From Hassallia sp050875635 (GTDB taxonomy: Bacteria; Cyanobacteriota; Cyanobacteriia; Cyanobacteriales; Nostocaceae): a DNA stretch of 64,000 bases. The position numbers and the translations under genes are program-made. The notes under the pieces are model-generated. The model searched no databases and was not told the origin of the DNA. It worked only from the letters and a program-made list of their open reading frames with translations. How positions within the stretch are numbered: the stretch's first letter is position 1; the number at the start of each line of letters is the position of its first letter. The stretch lies in assembly GCF_050875635.1 (NCBI RefSeq), contig NZ_JBPAOH010000018.1, positions 1 to 64,000 of the forward strand, in the 5' to 3' direction. This document shows positions 17,106 to 26,698 of this stretch, piece by piece.

Positions 17106-18323
17106 TACTGCAATAATTGTGTTTTTCAGCTTTGCACGTCTTGGCTGATGATTTCGTTTACTTTTTTTTCTTGAGTGCGATGGCGCAAAGTGCCCGCCTG
17201 AAGCGCGATCGCTTTCCTTCAATATCAAGGTGAGCCACATTTGCCTTACTTGAATATTTTAACATCCTAGAGAAGTGTTATTTTAGACGTGTGGAATGTT
17301 AAGTGATCGCCAAATATTCTTTTGTTTGAGTTTCCATTCCCCTAGTTCATATAAGAGTTACTACTTAGGGTAAATTTTTAAACAGTCACATTAGCGACTT
17401 GGCAAACTTTTTCTTGCACAGGCTGGGACAAAGTTAGATGCGCTATACTGTTTCTCCTATCTTAATTTTTCACATCCGAAGTATTGAGTCAGAACGTACT
17501 CGATAATCAATTTAGAATAGCCGAAAATTCCGAACTAACACCAATTCTGTATGAAGATGCGTCTATAAGAATTACGCACGCACTCTTGGGCTGTAGTAGG
17601 GGCAATTCATGAATTGCCCCTACACAGATGGGAAGCGCAACCTCACATAGAATTGGTATAACACCACACAAAATCTGATTGCATTGCCAAAAATTTAGCT
17701 GTAATAGTTGAGTTTATTTGGCAACAAATTTTAGTTTCAAACAAAAAAATAACTATTCTAAGCAGATGTTGTCAAGTATTTCTATTAACACTTGGCGAGG
17801 ATTTTTGCTACTTTTTTACAAAAATTTACAAATATATTATTGACAAAGATAAGTTAAAAAAATTAGATTTTTGCCAAATTGTTAGTTTAGATATATTTGT
17901 GGGAACAATAACTTTGGCATTCGTGCATAGTATGCATTTAACCCAGTTATGAAAATTGGAAAATGGCTAATTGTAAATGTTCAAGGTGTCATAGTTAACA
18001 GCCAATTGTTAACCATAAATTAAATTTTCAATAAAAAAAATGAACTGCAAGATATGCTTTTTGATTCAGCAGGAAATATGAGGTTTTTTTACAAAACTAA
18101 TCAATCAACTAAAGATTTCAGTTAAAACAAACATTAGCACGCCTGTATACACAAAATTAAGGATTCTCGGCTATTGGGCAAACATTGGTTGCCGATACTA
18201 CTTGGTGTGATTAGCTTCTGGGTGGATCTAACGCGCCATATTTTGTGTTCCTTAGCTTATTTCTCGTTATAAATGCTAGTGCATCAGCCAAAAATGTGAT
18301 TAACTATACAAAAGGAAAAATAA
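17106..18323. other. 1.2-kb gene-free region
   Basis: I find no coding sequence longer than a few dozen codons, no tRNA-like cloverleaf and no transposase remnant. It contains one palindromic MITE-like element (17538-17660) and a very AT-rich half (17700-18150). The part before 18324 presumably carries the promoter of the orphan gene. Confidence 0.6.
17538..17660. mobile_element. MITE-like element with ACCAATTCT terminal repeats
   Basis: The left end ACCAATTCT (17540-17548) is matched by the inverted right end AGAATTGGT (17649-17657). The centre is a dyad with AGGGGCAATTCATGAATTG and its complement. A second copy with the same interior is at 22219-22313. There is no coding capacity. Confidence 0.75.
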
Positions 18324-19088
18324 ATGGCGATTTGGTTACATGGCTTTATTAGCAGTGGAAAACGGTATATCCAAGTAGATACTCAGACTCATCATATCAT
18401 TGGGGTTTTCCTTCATATTATCTATTCTTCACCGAGAATGCGTTTTTCTACATTAGAAAATACTAAAAGTGCATATTTCAAGTGTAAGGAAGACGCAACA
18501 ATAACTTTTTACCAAGCGGGAATGAAGAATGAAGCTAACTCAAAAATTTGGACTTATCTAGTGTATGAATGTCCGCTGATGGAAGAAAAAGTATTCCGTG
18601 ACTCATCTATCGATACAAGCACAAATCTTCTCAAGGAATTATTAGCTGGTAAAAAACTAGTTCGATTAACCGAAAATATTCATGATTATCTCAACTATAA
18701 ATATAATCAATGTGAATATTTGGATGTAGAACTTCCTTTAAATTGGAATACTTCCACAGGAAGAGAAATTGCCGATTTGCTTTTAGCAGAATTTAACGCT
18801 TTAAAAGCATCATCCGTGTTTGCAGAAAATGCCGGCAAAAAATACATACAAACAGTTTTGGATAGCTTTATCAAAGCTGCACAGGAAGTTTTAGAAATCG
18901 GTGGTACAGCAAAAGATTTTGAAGCTGAACAATACAAAATACTGAATCAAATCAGGATTGATGAAATAGTAAATAGAATTATTGACTATAACGATTATCG
19001 AATCTGGCAGGAAGCTTTACCAACTAAATCAAAAGCAGTTGAATACGCTTTCAATACCGCATTAAGTTTTATATATCGTATAAAGTGA
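18324..19088 (+). CDS. Orphan protein of unknown function (254 aa)
   Basis: No family is recognised. The N-terminal 100 residues look beta-rich (GKRYIQVDTQTHHIIGVFLH; TKSAYFKCKEDATITFYQ); the C-terminal 150 are helical with many charged residues. There is no signal peptide or membrane segment. The composition is AT-rich and Lys/Asn/Ile-rich, unlike the neighbouring housekeeping genes, and it follows a long gene-free stretch; both fit an accessory or recently acquired gene. A purine-rich AAAAGGAAAAA site precedes the ATG. Confidence 0.65.
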   Translation: MAIWLHGFISSGKRYIQVDTQTHHIIGVFLHIIYSSPRMRFSTLENTKSAYFKCKEDATITFYQAGMKNEANSKIWTYLVYECPLMEEKVFRDSSIDTSTNLLKELLAGKKLVRLTENIHDYLNYKYNQCEYLDVELPLNWNTSTGREIADLLLAEFNALKASSVFAENAGKKYIQTVLDSFIKAAQEVLEIGGTAKDFEAEQYKILNQIRIDEIVNRIIDYNDYRIWQEALPTKSKAVEYAFNTALSFIYRIK

Positions 19089-19090
19089 GT

Positions 19091-19241
19091 TGGGAATTGG
19101 GCATTGGGCATCGGGCATGGGGCATTGGGGAGGCAGTGCGTTGGACGGGTTCCCCGGCTTGAAGCACCTGCCGTCATTGGACATCGGTAATAACTCTTTT
19201 TCTAATCCCCATTGCCCATTGCCCATTGCCCATTGCCCATT
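19091..19241. repeat. GGGCATT-type repeats in both orientations
   Basis: Degenerate GGGCATT copies (19096-19130) and inverted ATTGCCC copies (19206-19241) flank a short spacer between two convergent genes and could form a long hairpin. Confidence 0.75.
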
Positions 19242-19244
19242 TTT

Positions 19245-19724
19245 TCAAAACATTTCAAACAAAGCATCATCTAAGTCATAACCTAGCAATTGAGCCATTG
19301 ATTTGAGACGAAATTGATTGGGTATACCCTGCTGTTTGAGCCAATCGCTTAAAATAAAGATTCTCTGCATCAAAAAGATTTCTAAAGCTTCAGGATTATA
19401 CTGAATACCTTCTTTTTCACTGAATTGGTGGGGTACAAGCATAGCGACGTAACGAACAAGTTCCCCAGCTTTCCAATCTAGTAAAAATGGCAACCAAGGA
19501 TAGCGAGCATCCAGACGGAGAAACCACAAGCGTACTTCTGGAATTTCTGAAAGTTCCCGTGGATCGCTTGGATCTTGAGAATAGTTTATCTCAAAGTGCA
19601 GCTGCTGTTCGTGGGATGCGATCGCCCCTTCTTGCAGCAGTTGTGAAATCACCGTTGATGCGGGTGATAGATCCAGATTGTTAATGCAGTCGGTATTAAG
19701 TGCGATCGCGATCGTCATTGGCAT
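19245..19724 (-). CDS. CRR6 family NdhI maturation factor
   Basis: CRR6 is required in plants and cyanobacteria for assembly of the NdhI subunit of the photosynthetic NDH-1 complex. The protein shows the family pattern VRLWFLRLDARYPWLPFLLD and GELVRYVAMLVPHQF, and a C-terminal LGYDLDDALFEMF. At 159 residues it is typical of cyanobacterial members. It is monocistronic and convergent with the orphan gene at 18324. Confidence 0.9.
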   Translation of the reverse strand: MPMTIAIALNTDCINNLDLSPASTVISQLLQEGAIASHEQQLHFEINYSQDPSDPRELSEIPEVRLWFLRLDARYPWLPFLLDWKAGELVRYVAMLVPHQFSEKEGIQYNPEALEIFLMQRIFILSDWLKQQGIPNQFRLKSMAQLLGYDLDDALFEMF

Positions 19725-19807
19725 TCATACGATTTTGTGCAACAGTCAGATCGAGAATACACAGTAGCAGCTTTCAGGTACTAACGCCACACCTATTGAT
19801 TAAAATA

Positions 19808-19893
19808 AAGACGCGATAATATCGCGTCTCTATTCGTAGTCAGCGCTGAAGCGCTTTAAATAAGCACGCTTTGTGCTTACTACAAATGCACCC
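19808..19893. repeat. Nested small palindromes
   Basis: Three consecutive dyads (GACGCGATAATATCGCGTC, AGCGCTGAAGCGCTT, AAGCACGCTTTGTGCTT) fill the spacer between CRR6 and the subtilase gene. Similar dyads recur at 63066-63092. Confidence 0.6.
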
Positions 19894-19907
19894 TGAGATG
19901 ATCTGGA

Positions 19908-22145
19908 TTAACTGAAAGATTTGCGGTACAAGGCATTATCGCCACCCACAACAAACGTGTCAATACGGTTGATTCCCGTAGAAACAGCAGCAGGAGCAGA
20001 AATGCATGAACCTGCTAAATTCTCCCAAGCGTTCCAACTAGAATTATCCCAGGTTTTGCGGTACAAAGCATTATCAGTACCAACTGCAAACACGTCTAGT
20101 CGGTTCGCTCCCCAAGAAGTCACCGCCGGCGAATATAACCATAAGCCACCTAAGCTTTCCCAATTGCTCCAAGATCCGCCATCCCAGGACTTGCGGTATA
20201 TCGCATGGTCACCACCTCTAACAAACAATTCAACGTGGTTAGCGCCCGCAGAAACTGCCGCTGGCGCAGACAAACACAAGCCGCCTAAATTTTCCCATTC
20301 ACTCCACTTAGCACCATCCCAAGATTTGTGATATGTGGCGTTGTCAGCACCAATTGTAAACACATCAAGGCGGTTCGCTTCTGAACAAACAGCTACACCC
20401 TGCTTGCAAAAGCCGCCTAAATCTTCCCACTCGCTCCAAGTAGAATTATCCCAGAACTTGCGAAGCAGTTGGCGCTGTTGACCAATAATAAATGTATCAA
20501 TTCGGTTTGATGTCAACGTCACAGCCGCAGGTGCTGATAAGCTAAATCCGCCCAAGTTTTGCCACTCGCTCCAATTAGAACCATCCCAGGACTTGTGATA
20601 TATCGCACTGTCACCACCCAGAACAAAAGTGTCAAGGCGTTTTTCTCCCGAAGTCGTAACCGCAGGGGCAGAAAAACAGTTACCATCTAATTTTTGCCAT
20701 TCAGACCAACGTTGCTGCTGGGGTTGCAACAAGTCAAAAGCAGCTTTTGGCTGAATAATACCCGCACCGGAATGCGGGTCCCAACCCGGTTCACCGATAT
20801 TTTTCGCGGTACTCTTGAGAGCATTTTTTGCTTGTTCTTGAGTTAAGTCAGGTTTGGCATTTTTGAGCAACGCGACTACACCAGCAGCGATCGGTGTCGC
20901 GGCAGATGTGCCGTTATCAGAGGCAAAGTAACCTCGAAAATGAGTAACAGAACAAAAATCAGGCTTGTTAGGATCTAAAGCTGCTGGTCCTTGGCTGCTA
21001 TAACCTACAAATTGTTCATCTTTGTTGACAGCACCCACAGTCATTACTAAAGGATGTCCGTTTGCTCCCCAAATGCTTTTGCCTGGTCCATTATCGGTGC
21101 CACATCTGTCACTTGGACAGCTTTCACCACAGTTACCAGCGGCAAACAAGACGAGAATTCCTTCGTTAATTGCTTCTACAACTTTGCGGCTGAAAGGATG
21201 ATCGGGATTTGTGGCATAAAATTCATCCCAGCTTTTTTGGTAAATTCCCCAACTGTTGGTGAGGATGTGGGGTGTACCGTCAGTTTTGTGCTGCTTGATT
21301 GCCCATTCGTATACTGTTAAGGCAGTGGATACGGCACCGCCATCAGAGATGCGACAATCGTAGAGTTTGGCTTCTGGAGCCATACCCAAGACATCGGTAG
21401 CACACATATTACCATGTTCGCCCCAAGCGCGGGCGGTTGTTCCCCAGTTCTGTGCCGGTCCGCCGATGACGTTGGGAATTTTGCGATCGGTTTCAAAAGC
21501 GCCTATGTAGCGACCTTCGGCGGTGATGCCACCATCGACAACGCCAACGACAATGCCCTGACCTTTGTAGCCAGCTGCCCATATTTTATCAACACCAAAG
21601 TAAGTTGCAACGTCGGCGATCGCTCCCTTTGCCGTTGTTGGAGAACAGTCACATGTGCCAATCGGACATGTACCAGTCGCATCCATTGGCATGACTAAAT
21701 CTTTGTCTGCTTTCTCCAACAACGCACTATTAAAAGGGGCAATAGGTGTATCTTTATACACCTTAATTACGTTAGGTTGTGCTTCTAATTCTTCAATTTT
21801 GCTTTCCTCTACCACCCCGCGCACGATCGCTATTTCTTGATTGTCAGCCAATAAACGGGCTGCATCTTGACTCGCGCTAACTGGTACTGGTTCATAGCTG
21901 GTATCCAATTGAAAGCCGATAACGTTCATTTGTGCCGCCATCTGTGATGCCCCCAATACTCCTTGAGCCTTAGGCACGCGCATTTCTACTAGCACGTTTT
22001 GCAACTTAGGAGAATCACTGGCGTTCATATCACCGCTAGGCATCTCCCGTGGAAAGTTTGGCGAATCCATACCCAAAGATGGCATCTTGCCACTTTCGCT
22101 TTGCGGTTGTGTTTTGCCAGACATCCCATAGCCGTTACTTTGCAT
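19908..22145 (-). CDS. Subtilase (S8) with six-repeat PLL-like propeller tail
   Basis: No classical signal peptide is visible; the start is Gly/Ser/Met-rich. Residues 48-135 look like a propeptide. The S8 domain (about 185-470) has Asp204 in VVDGG, His244 in EHGN, the oxyanion Asn338 in AAGN and Ser414 in NGTSAATP, so it should be active. From about 475 to the end are six repeats of about 44 residues (W-S-E-W-x-x-L-G-G ... R-x-D-x-F-x-x-G-x-D-x-x-x-Y-x-K-S-W-D), the DUF346/PLL lectin-like propeller type. It is last in the co-directional cluster 19908-30205. I infer protein processing or secretion coupled to carbohydrate binding. Confidence 0.85.
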   Translation of the reverse strand: MQSNGYGMSGKTQPQSESGKMPSLGMDSPNFPREMPSGDMNASDSPKLQNVLVEMRVPKAQGVLGASQMAAQMNVIGFQLDTSYEPVPVSASQDAARLLADNQEIAIVRGVVEESKIEELEAQPNVIKVYKDTPIAPFNSALLEKADKDLVMPMDATGTCPIGTCDCSPTTAKGAIADVATYFGVDKIWAAGYKGQGIVVGVVDGGITAEGRYIGAFETDRKIPNVIGGPAQNWGTTARAWGEHGNMCATDVLGMAPEAKLYDCRISDGGAVSTALTVYEWAIKQHKTDGTPHILTNSWGIYQKSWDEFYATNPDHPFSRKVVEAINEGILVLFAAGNCGESCPSDRCGTDNGPGKSIWGANGHPLVMTVGAVNKDEQFVGYSSQGPAALDPNKPDFCSVTHFRGYFASDNGTSAATPIAAGVVALLKNAKPDLTQEQAKNALKSTAKNIGEPGWDPHSGAGIIQPKAAFDLLQPQQQRWSEWQKLDGNCFSAPAVTTSGEKRLDTFVLGGDSAIYHKSWDGSNWSEWQNLGGFSLSAPAAVTLTSNRIDTFIIGQQRQLLRKFWDNSTWSEWEDLGGFCKQGVAVCSEANRLDVFTIGADNATYHKSWDGAKWSEWENLGGLCLSAPAAVSAGANHVELFVRGGDHAIYRKSWDGGSWSNWESLGGLWLYSPAVTSWGANRLDVFAVGTDNALYRKTWDNSSWNAWENLAGSCISAPAAVSTGINRIDTFVVGGDNALYRKSFS

Positions 22146-22218
22146 ATTTTATCCTCTCTAATTCTTGTTTGTTTAATTACAGCTATTTTCAGCTAAATAA
22201 ACCACATCTTGTTATCTC

Positions 22219-22313
22219 ATACCAATTCTGGCTTGAAGATGCGTAAGCGCACGCTCTTTCGCACTCAGTAGGGGCAATTCATGAATTGCCCCTACACAGA
22301 TGGGAAGCGCTTT
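22219..22313. mobile_element. MITE-like element, second ACCAATTCT copy
   Basis: The left end ATACCAATTCTG and the interior AGGGGCAATTCATGAATTG match the element at 17538. The right terminal repeat is not recognisable before the next gene's 3' end. Confidence 0.6.
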
Positions 22314-22324
22314 TGTAAGTGACA

Positions 22325-23599
22325 TCAAGGACATTTTGGGTACAAGGTTTTTGTGGGGGTGTGACGCGGACTTAATATTAAGTACTTGTTCATGAATTTA
22401 ATTAAGTCACTGCGCTGTTTAGTATTCCATTGAGCAGCAGTGTAACGGTGCGATCGCCCTTTCAAATGCAGTAACATCATCTTGAGGAAATCACGGCTGG
22501 CAGCAATAGCAGCTTTTTCTGGGGGGTTGCTAACATTAACATAATCTCGCGGATCGACTGGCAGAGGAATCAGCCGACCTGGTTGTCGCATCGGAAAAAC
22601 TCGGTGTTCTTGCGGATACGGAAGTCCCTTAATGCCATAGTAGCGAATAAAAATAATTGCACCTGCACCACTACGTTCACGGGCTGTATGTGCTGGGGAA
22701 TACGAGTCTTGAATCAGGTGCAGCGCTTCTCCAATCCATTCAAAGGCATTCGAGCGCTTGGTTGCACTTAGCACTTTACCATGCAAAACGATCAATTGCT
22801 GTCTAGTTTCGGCTAATGCTTCTTCTAGTTTTTGGCATTTGTAGCGGCGTAATGCATGGCGGCGTTGCTGGGTGGGTTTAAAATGGTTTGATAGCTTCTC
22901 GGTATCAACTCTGCGGACACCTCGATTCATCGCGTCTAACTCAGTCTTGGAAATGGGCAAACCACGCGCTGCATGACTATTTAAGGTTTCGTGTCCTGGG
23001 GGAATTTTCAGCAGTCGGTTCTCGACAACAAAGGCTTCTGCCTCTTGTTGAGATTTATTTTGCAATTTTCGCTGCAAGTATTCAGCTTCTATATATCGGT
23101 CATAGGATACTTGCTCGGAATCATCGCTTTCAATAGCTGCGTCAATTTTTTCTAGAAGTTGTTCTAATTCTGCCTCTAGATTCGTTTCCATTTCCCGCTG
23201 TCTTGGGGGTAACGCAGGTTCAACAGGTGGTAATTTAACGCCTTGTTTTAAAGTTGTAACTAACACAATCCGATTGCCGTTTTCACCGCCAGGACGATAG
23301 ATAATCGGCACACCCCGGACAACAGCAATGCGGGTGTTGTAACCTGACCGCGTTTGGCGATAGTGTTTTGCTTTGTAAAACTCACTTTTAAAGGTGTGTG
23401 GGTCAAAGCGTACACCAGCAGACAAAACACGCTTGAGGAACTGTTGAGGGAAATGCACCCCCGGCAAGAAGCCTTCGTGCTTGAGGTAAGTGGCAAACCT
23501 ATTTGCAGGATTACGTCCTGCTTGTCCGCGTAGTTCTAATTGACCCTGCTCTAATTCTGAGTAGCCGTTTAATAGCTGCTCTGTAAATGTGTTACTCAT
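22325..23599 (-). CDS. Putative Zn-phospholipase/nuclease-fold protein
   Basis: The N-terminal half is a charged region of unknown fold with a coiled coil near 135-165. The C-terminal half carries NSHAARGLP, SNHFKPTQQRRHAL and the motif GEALHLIQDSYSPAHT, a His-x3-Asp-x5-His pattern like the metal site of zinc-dependent phospholipase C and P1-type nucleases. That assignment rests on the motif only. It lies 73 bp from the unknown gene upstream, within the 19.9-30.2 kb cluster, suggesting an enzymatic component or effector of that locus. Confidence 0.55.
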   Translation of the reverse strand: MSNTFTEQLLNGYSELEQGQLELRGQAGRNPANRFATYLKHEGFLPGVHFPQQFLKRVLSAGVRFDPHTFKSEFYKAKHYRQTRSGYNTRIAVVRGVPIIYRPGGENGNRIVLVTTLKQGVKLPPVEPALPPRQREMETNLEAELEQLLEKIDAAIESDDSEQVSYDRYIEAEYLQRKLQNKSQQEAEAFVVENRLLKIPPGHETLNSHAARGLPISKTELDAMNRGVRRVDTEKLSNHFKPTQQRRHALRRYKCQKLEEALAETRQQLIVLHGKVLSATKRSNAFEWIGEALHLIQDSYSPAHTARERSGAGAIIFIRYYGIKGLPYPQEHRVFPMRQPGRLIPLPVDPRDYVNVSNPPEKAAIAASRDFLKMMLLHLKGRSHRYTAAQWNTKQRSDLIKFMNKYLILSPRHTPTKTLYPKCP

Positions 23600-23671
23600 A
23601 ATACTAAGTCCTAAGTACTGAGTTCTGTGTCATACTAAGTTGCCCTCCTCCTTGTCCCCCTCCCCTTTTGA

Positions 23672-24799
23672 TTAATACCCTTCTCCTGCACTTCTCAAGG
23701 GTCTGTGACCATTTTGACGAGGTTCAAAGGTAACTACTCGTTTGGTATGACCGCGAAAAGCAATGCCTAAGGTTTCGGCACTGGTGAGCCATTCTTCGGC
23801 AACATCAGCAATTTCTCGGACTAAGGCTTCAAATTCGGCTCGTGAATTATTCAGGATGTATTTTTGAGCTAACCAGCGGATAATACTGCGTCCGGCAACA
23901 GCCATGCGGTGTCGCTGTGAGGCGTTAACATCTTGTCGGAAGTAGCGCAGCATAATTTCTTCGACTACATCCCAAGCGTTGTCTGCACCAAAGAGTTTTT
24001 TGACATCATCTGCACCGAGGATTTTGAAGGCTTCTTCCAAAAGTTGTAAAACTTCAATTCTGAGGACGGTGACATGACCGTAGGAAGACCATTTCAGGTT
24101 ATTTCGCAAATCCAAACCCGCTCGCCGCACGGTGGCAATGCTGCCAAAACTGGGGTCATAAGCGCGATCGCGAATTACATCTGAGATGCGTTTATCGCGC
24201 CAAAACTCGGCGACGTTGTTAATAAACTGCGTAAATAAAGTGTGAAATTGCGGATTCGGTTTGGCGCTAGACATCGGTGGGACAGTGGTGTAACCAAATA
24301 CTCGGCGGTAGGTTTGCAACCGTTCTTTTTGGGTGTAGCGCAACACACTACGACGATCGAAGCGATACAAACCATAAGCACCGTCACCGTTGGATAATCT
24401 GACAGCACCGGCGTTGAATAGTTCTTGCAGTTTCCTCACGGCACGAAAAACGCCGACTTTTTCGTGTTGGTAGAGATAGTATAAATCGGCAACTGCGAGA
24501 ATGCGATCGCTCGCTATCTGTTCGTCATAATCTTCTACACCCTGCGGCAAGCGGGTTGAATTGACTTTGCTGGCTGCTTGGGAACCAATCCCAATTAACT
24601 CGGCTAGTCCCCCATCTGGTGGTGCTGCCATTTGCCCTTGATTTGTCAGTACCTGTGATAGCAGATCCTCAATTTGCTGAGTCAAAGCATCAGCCAGTTG
24701 CGGATTTTGGATGAGTTGCGGTGCTAACCTATCTGCAAGGGTTTCTTTTAAAGCCGCAAAGCGATCGTATAAATCTTGATTTTCTCCTGTGGTTGACAT
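23672..24799 (-). CDS. Unknown helical protein of the 19.9-30.2 kb cluster
   Basis: I do not recognise this 375-residue protein. It has no signal peptide or membrane segment. The first 60 residues are helical (DRFAALKETLADRLAPQLIQ), followed by a Gly-rich stretch. Residues 85-145 resemble a winged-helix shape (AVADLYYLYQHEKVGVFRAV, GAYGLYRFDRRSVLRYT). The rest is helical with many Arg, ending in a basic tail. A GGAG-like site precedes the ATG. Position in the cluster suggests a structural or adaptor role; this is inference. Confidence 0.6.
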   Translation of the reverse strand: MSTTGENQDLYDRFAALKETLADRLAPQLIQNPQLADALTQQIEDLLSQVLTNQGQMAAPPDGGLAELIGIGSQAASKVNSTRLPQGVEDYDEQIASDRILAVADLYYLYQHEKVGVFRAVRKLQELFNAGAVRLSNGDGAYGLYRFDRRSVLRYTQKERLQTYRRVFGYTTVPPMSSAKPNPQFHTLFTQFINNVAEFWRDKRISDVIRDRAYDPSFGSIATVRRAGLDLRNNLKWSSYGHVTVLRIEVLQLLEEAFKILGADDVKKLFGADNAWDVVEEIMLRYFRQDVNASQRHRMAVAGRSIIRWLAQKYILNNSRAEFEALVREIADVAEEWLTSAETLGIAFRGHTKRVVTFEPRQNGHRPLRSAGEGY

Positions 24800-24892
24800 A
24801 ATTTGTCTCCTGGCTGTTAGTTATTAGTCATTAGTCATTAATCATTTGTCAGTCAAAATATTCACTTTTGACTGTTGACTATTAACTGTTAA

Positions 24893-26692
24893 CTATTGAC
24901 TGCGGTTGAGGTTGCGTCCAAGAACTCTGAGGATGTCTGGATTTTGTCGCAACAAATCTCGGATATCTTCTAACAAGTCTTTCACATCATCTGCATCAGG
25001 CATTTTTTCACCAGTTAAAGGTGGAATTAGTTCTACTGCCAAACGTTTGACTTCAAACAATTGAAATGATAAATCTCTCAACGCACGAACTACACCTGCT
25101 CGTTGAAATGCTGTGTTGGGAACGCGCACGAAAGAAGCCGCTTGCATCAAAATCATTAATCGGTTTGAGGTTTCGACGATTGATTTGGCAATGCCTAATT
25201 TGCCACCGGCGATCGCAATTGTCGGGGCTTCTTTGGTTGACCAATTTAATGTCCATGACAACAGTTTTTCGATTGTCATCGCCGGCTTTAATTGTTTGGT
25301 TTCACCGATAGTGTATTGAGTGCCATCTGGTAAGGGAAATGCCGACTTGCCATCGCAATTTGGGGGATTTTGTCTAGCTTTGGCAAAATCAATCCAAACA
25401 GCTTGTCTTTCAGCAGGACCGAGGAAAACACTATCCATAATCCGATAAGTTTCTTGAACTGATTCGGCAACGACTGACAAAGCTTGAGATAACAAGACCA
25501 ATTGCGTACCAATGTAAGCACCACCACCAGTATCAGCATTAAAAGCATTCCAACTGTCTCTGATCGAAAGTAGCGAATCTTTGATAATTAGGTAGTTGCT
25601 GAAATTTTGTTCTTCATCAACGTTGTTGACACGCGATCGCGTTAATCCAAAAATCTCAGCCAAATCTTTTAGCTGTCCCCCAACTTTATCAAAGTTATCG
25701 TTATCTTCTACGTCTCCTAGCAATAGCTGAAACAAACTATCAACGCGCTGGGTGCGTGGTCCTCCTTGAGTTCCCAACTCATTAATTAATTCAACTATTT
25801 GAGTGCGAATAACCGATCGCACCGCTTCCATATTCTGCGGATCGGCTGCGGGGTTAAGGGCATAAAGTTTATCCAACTGCCGCAAAGCATCATCTAATAA
25901 GGTTTTGGTGCGATGATAAAGGCTAGCTTGTGCCCCACTCACTGTCCCCCCTAGTTCAGTTTGGACTGTGTTGTAGCTGCAAGGCGTCCAATTATAAGTA
26001 ATGCGTCCGTTACTTTCTTGAGGAGTAAAGGTTTTAGTCAGCGAATCTAGAAAGGCTTTGGGGTCATTTTTAGAGCTTCTGCACAGCACTTGACCGAGGG
26101 CATTATCGACAATTTGCTGTAAAGAACCACCATTATTATCAACAGTAACTAAAGCAGAATTCCGCCCCGAAGGTATCGAAGCAACATTCTCGACTGTGGG
26201 CAAAATATCAACTACATTATCGTTATATATTTGAAACCCATTTAAAGGTTTAGTTGGTGTTGGCGGTTCGGGAACTATGCCTGCTGCCAAAATTTGAATT
26301 GATCCAGTATTTTCACCATTCAATTTCATCGGCAATAAAGTGAGAAATGGAGATTGTTGAGACACAACGAGAAAATATTTCCAAACAATACCGGGAATGT
26401 CAGCCTCAACAGTGCTACCCACTAAATCTGTGCCGCGATAAACTCTGAAGAATACATCAGGTATCCAATCTCTTTCTTGTGTATCTTGATTGAAATCTTC
26501 ATCTGTAAATTCGATGTCAAACAAGCCTAAATCAGTTTTGCTGCTGTCAAGCCGGTCATCAAAGTGTTCATCTTTATCCCAAGCCTCAACTCGCAGAGGC
26601 ACAACTTCTGGAATCAGTTTTTCATTTTTTTCAGCTTCTGGAATCAGTTTTTCATTTTTAAGTACTTGACCGCGAATCCGATATGTGGTCAT
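24893..26692 (-). CDS. Large cluster protein with transthyretin-like N-terminal domain
   Basis: Residues 1-115 fit a transthyretin/carboxypeptidase-regulatory-like beta sandwich: YRIRGQVL, PLRVEAWDKDEHFDDRL, LGLFDIEFTDEDF and PDVFFRVYRG. The remaining 480 residues are mostly helical and unrecognised. The AAGGAGATAAG ribosome site overlaps the stop codon of the upstream metallopeptidase gene (6-bp spacing), so the two are translationally coupled. Near residues 12-29 an in-frame 30-bp duplication repeats NEKLIPE. No export signal is seen. Confidence 0.65.
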   Translation of the reverse strand: MTTYRIRGQVLKNEKLIPEAEKNEKLIPEVVPLRVEAWDKDEHFDDRLDSSKTDLGLFDIEFTDEDFNQDTQERDWIPDVFFRVYRGTDLVGSTVEADIPGIVWKYFLVVSQQSPFLTLLPMKLNGENTGSIQILAAGIVPEPPTPTKPLNGFQIYNDNVVDILPTVENVASIPSGRNSALVTVDNNGGSLQQIVDNALGQVLCRSSKNDPKAFLDSLTKTFTPQESNGRITYNWTPCSYNTVQTELGGTVSGAQASLYHRTKTLLDDALRQLDKLYALNPAADPQNMEAVRSVIRTQIVELINELGTQGGPRTQRVDSLFQLLLGDVEDNDNFDKVGGQLKDLAEIFGLTRSRVNNVDEEQNFSNYLIIKDSLLSIRDSWNAFNADTGGGAYIGTQLVLLSQALSVVAESVQETYRIMDSVFLGPAERQAVWIDFAKARQNPPNCDGKSAFPLPDGTQYTIGETKQLKPAMTIEKLLSWTLNWSTKEAPTIAIAGGKLGIAKSIVETSNRLMILMQAASFVRVPNTAFQRAGVVRALRDLSFQLFEVKRLAVELIPPLTGEKMPDADDVKDLLEDIRDLLRQNPDILRVLGRNLNRSQ

Positions 26693-26698
26693 AATTTC

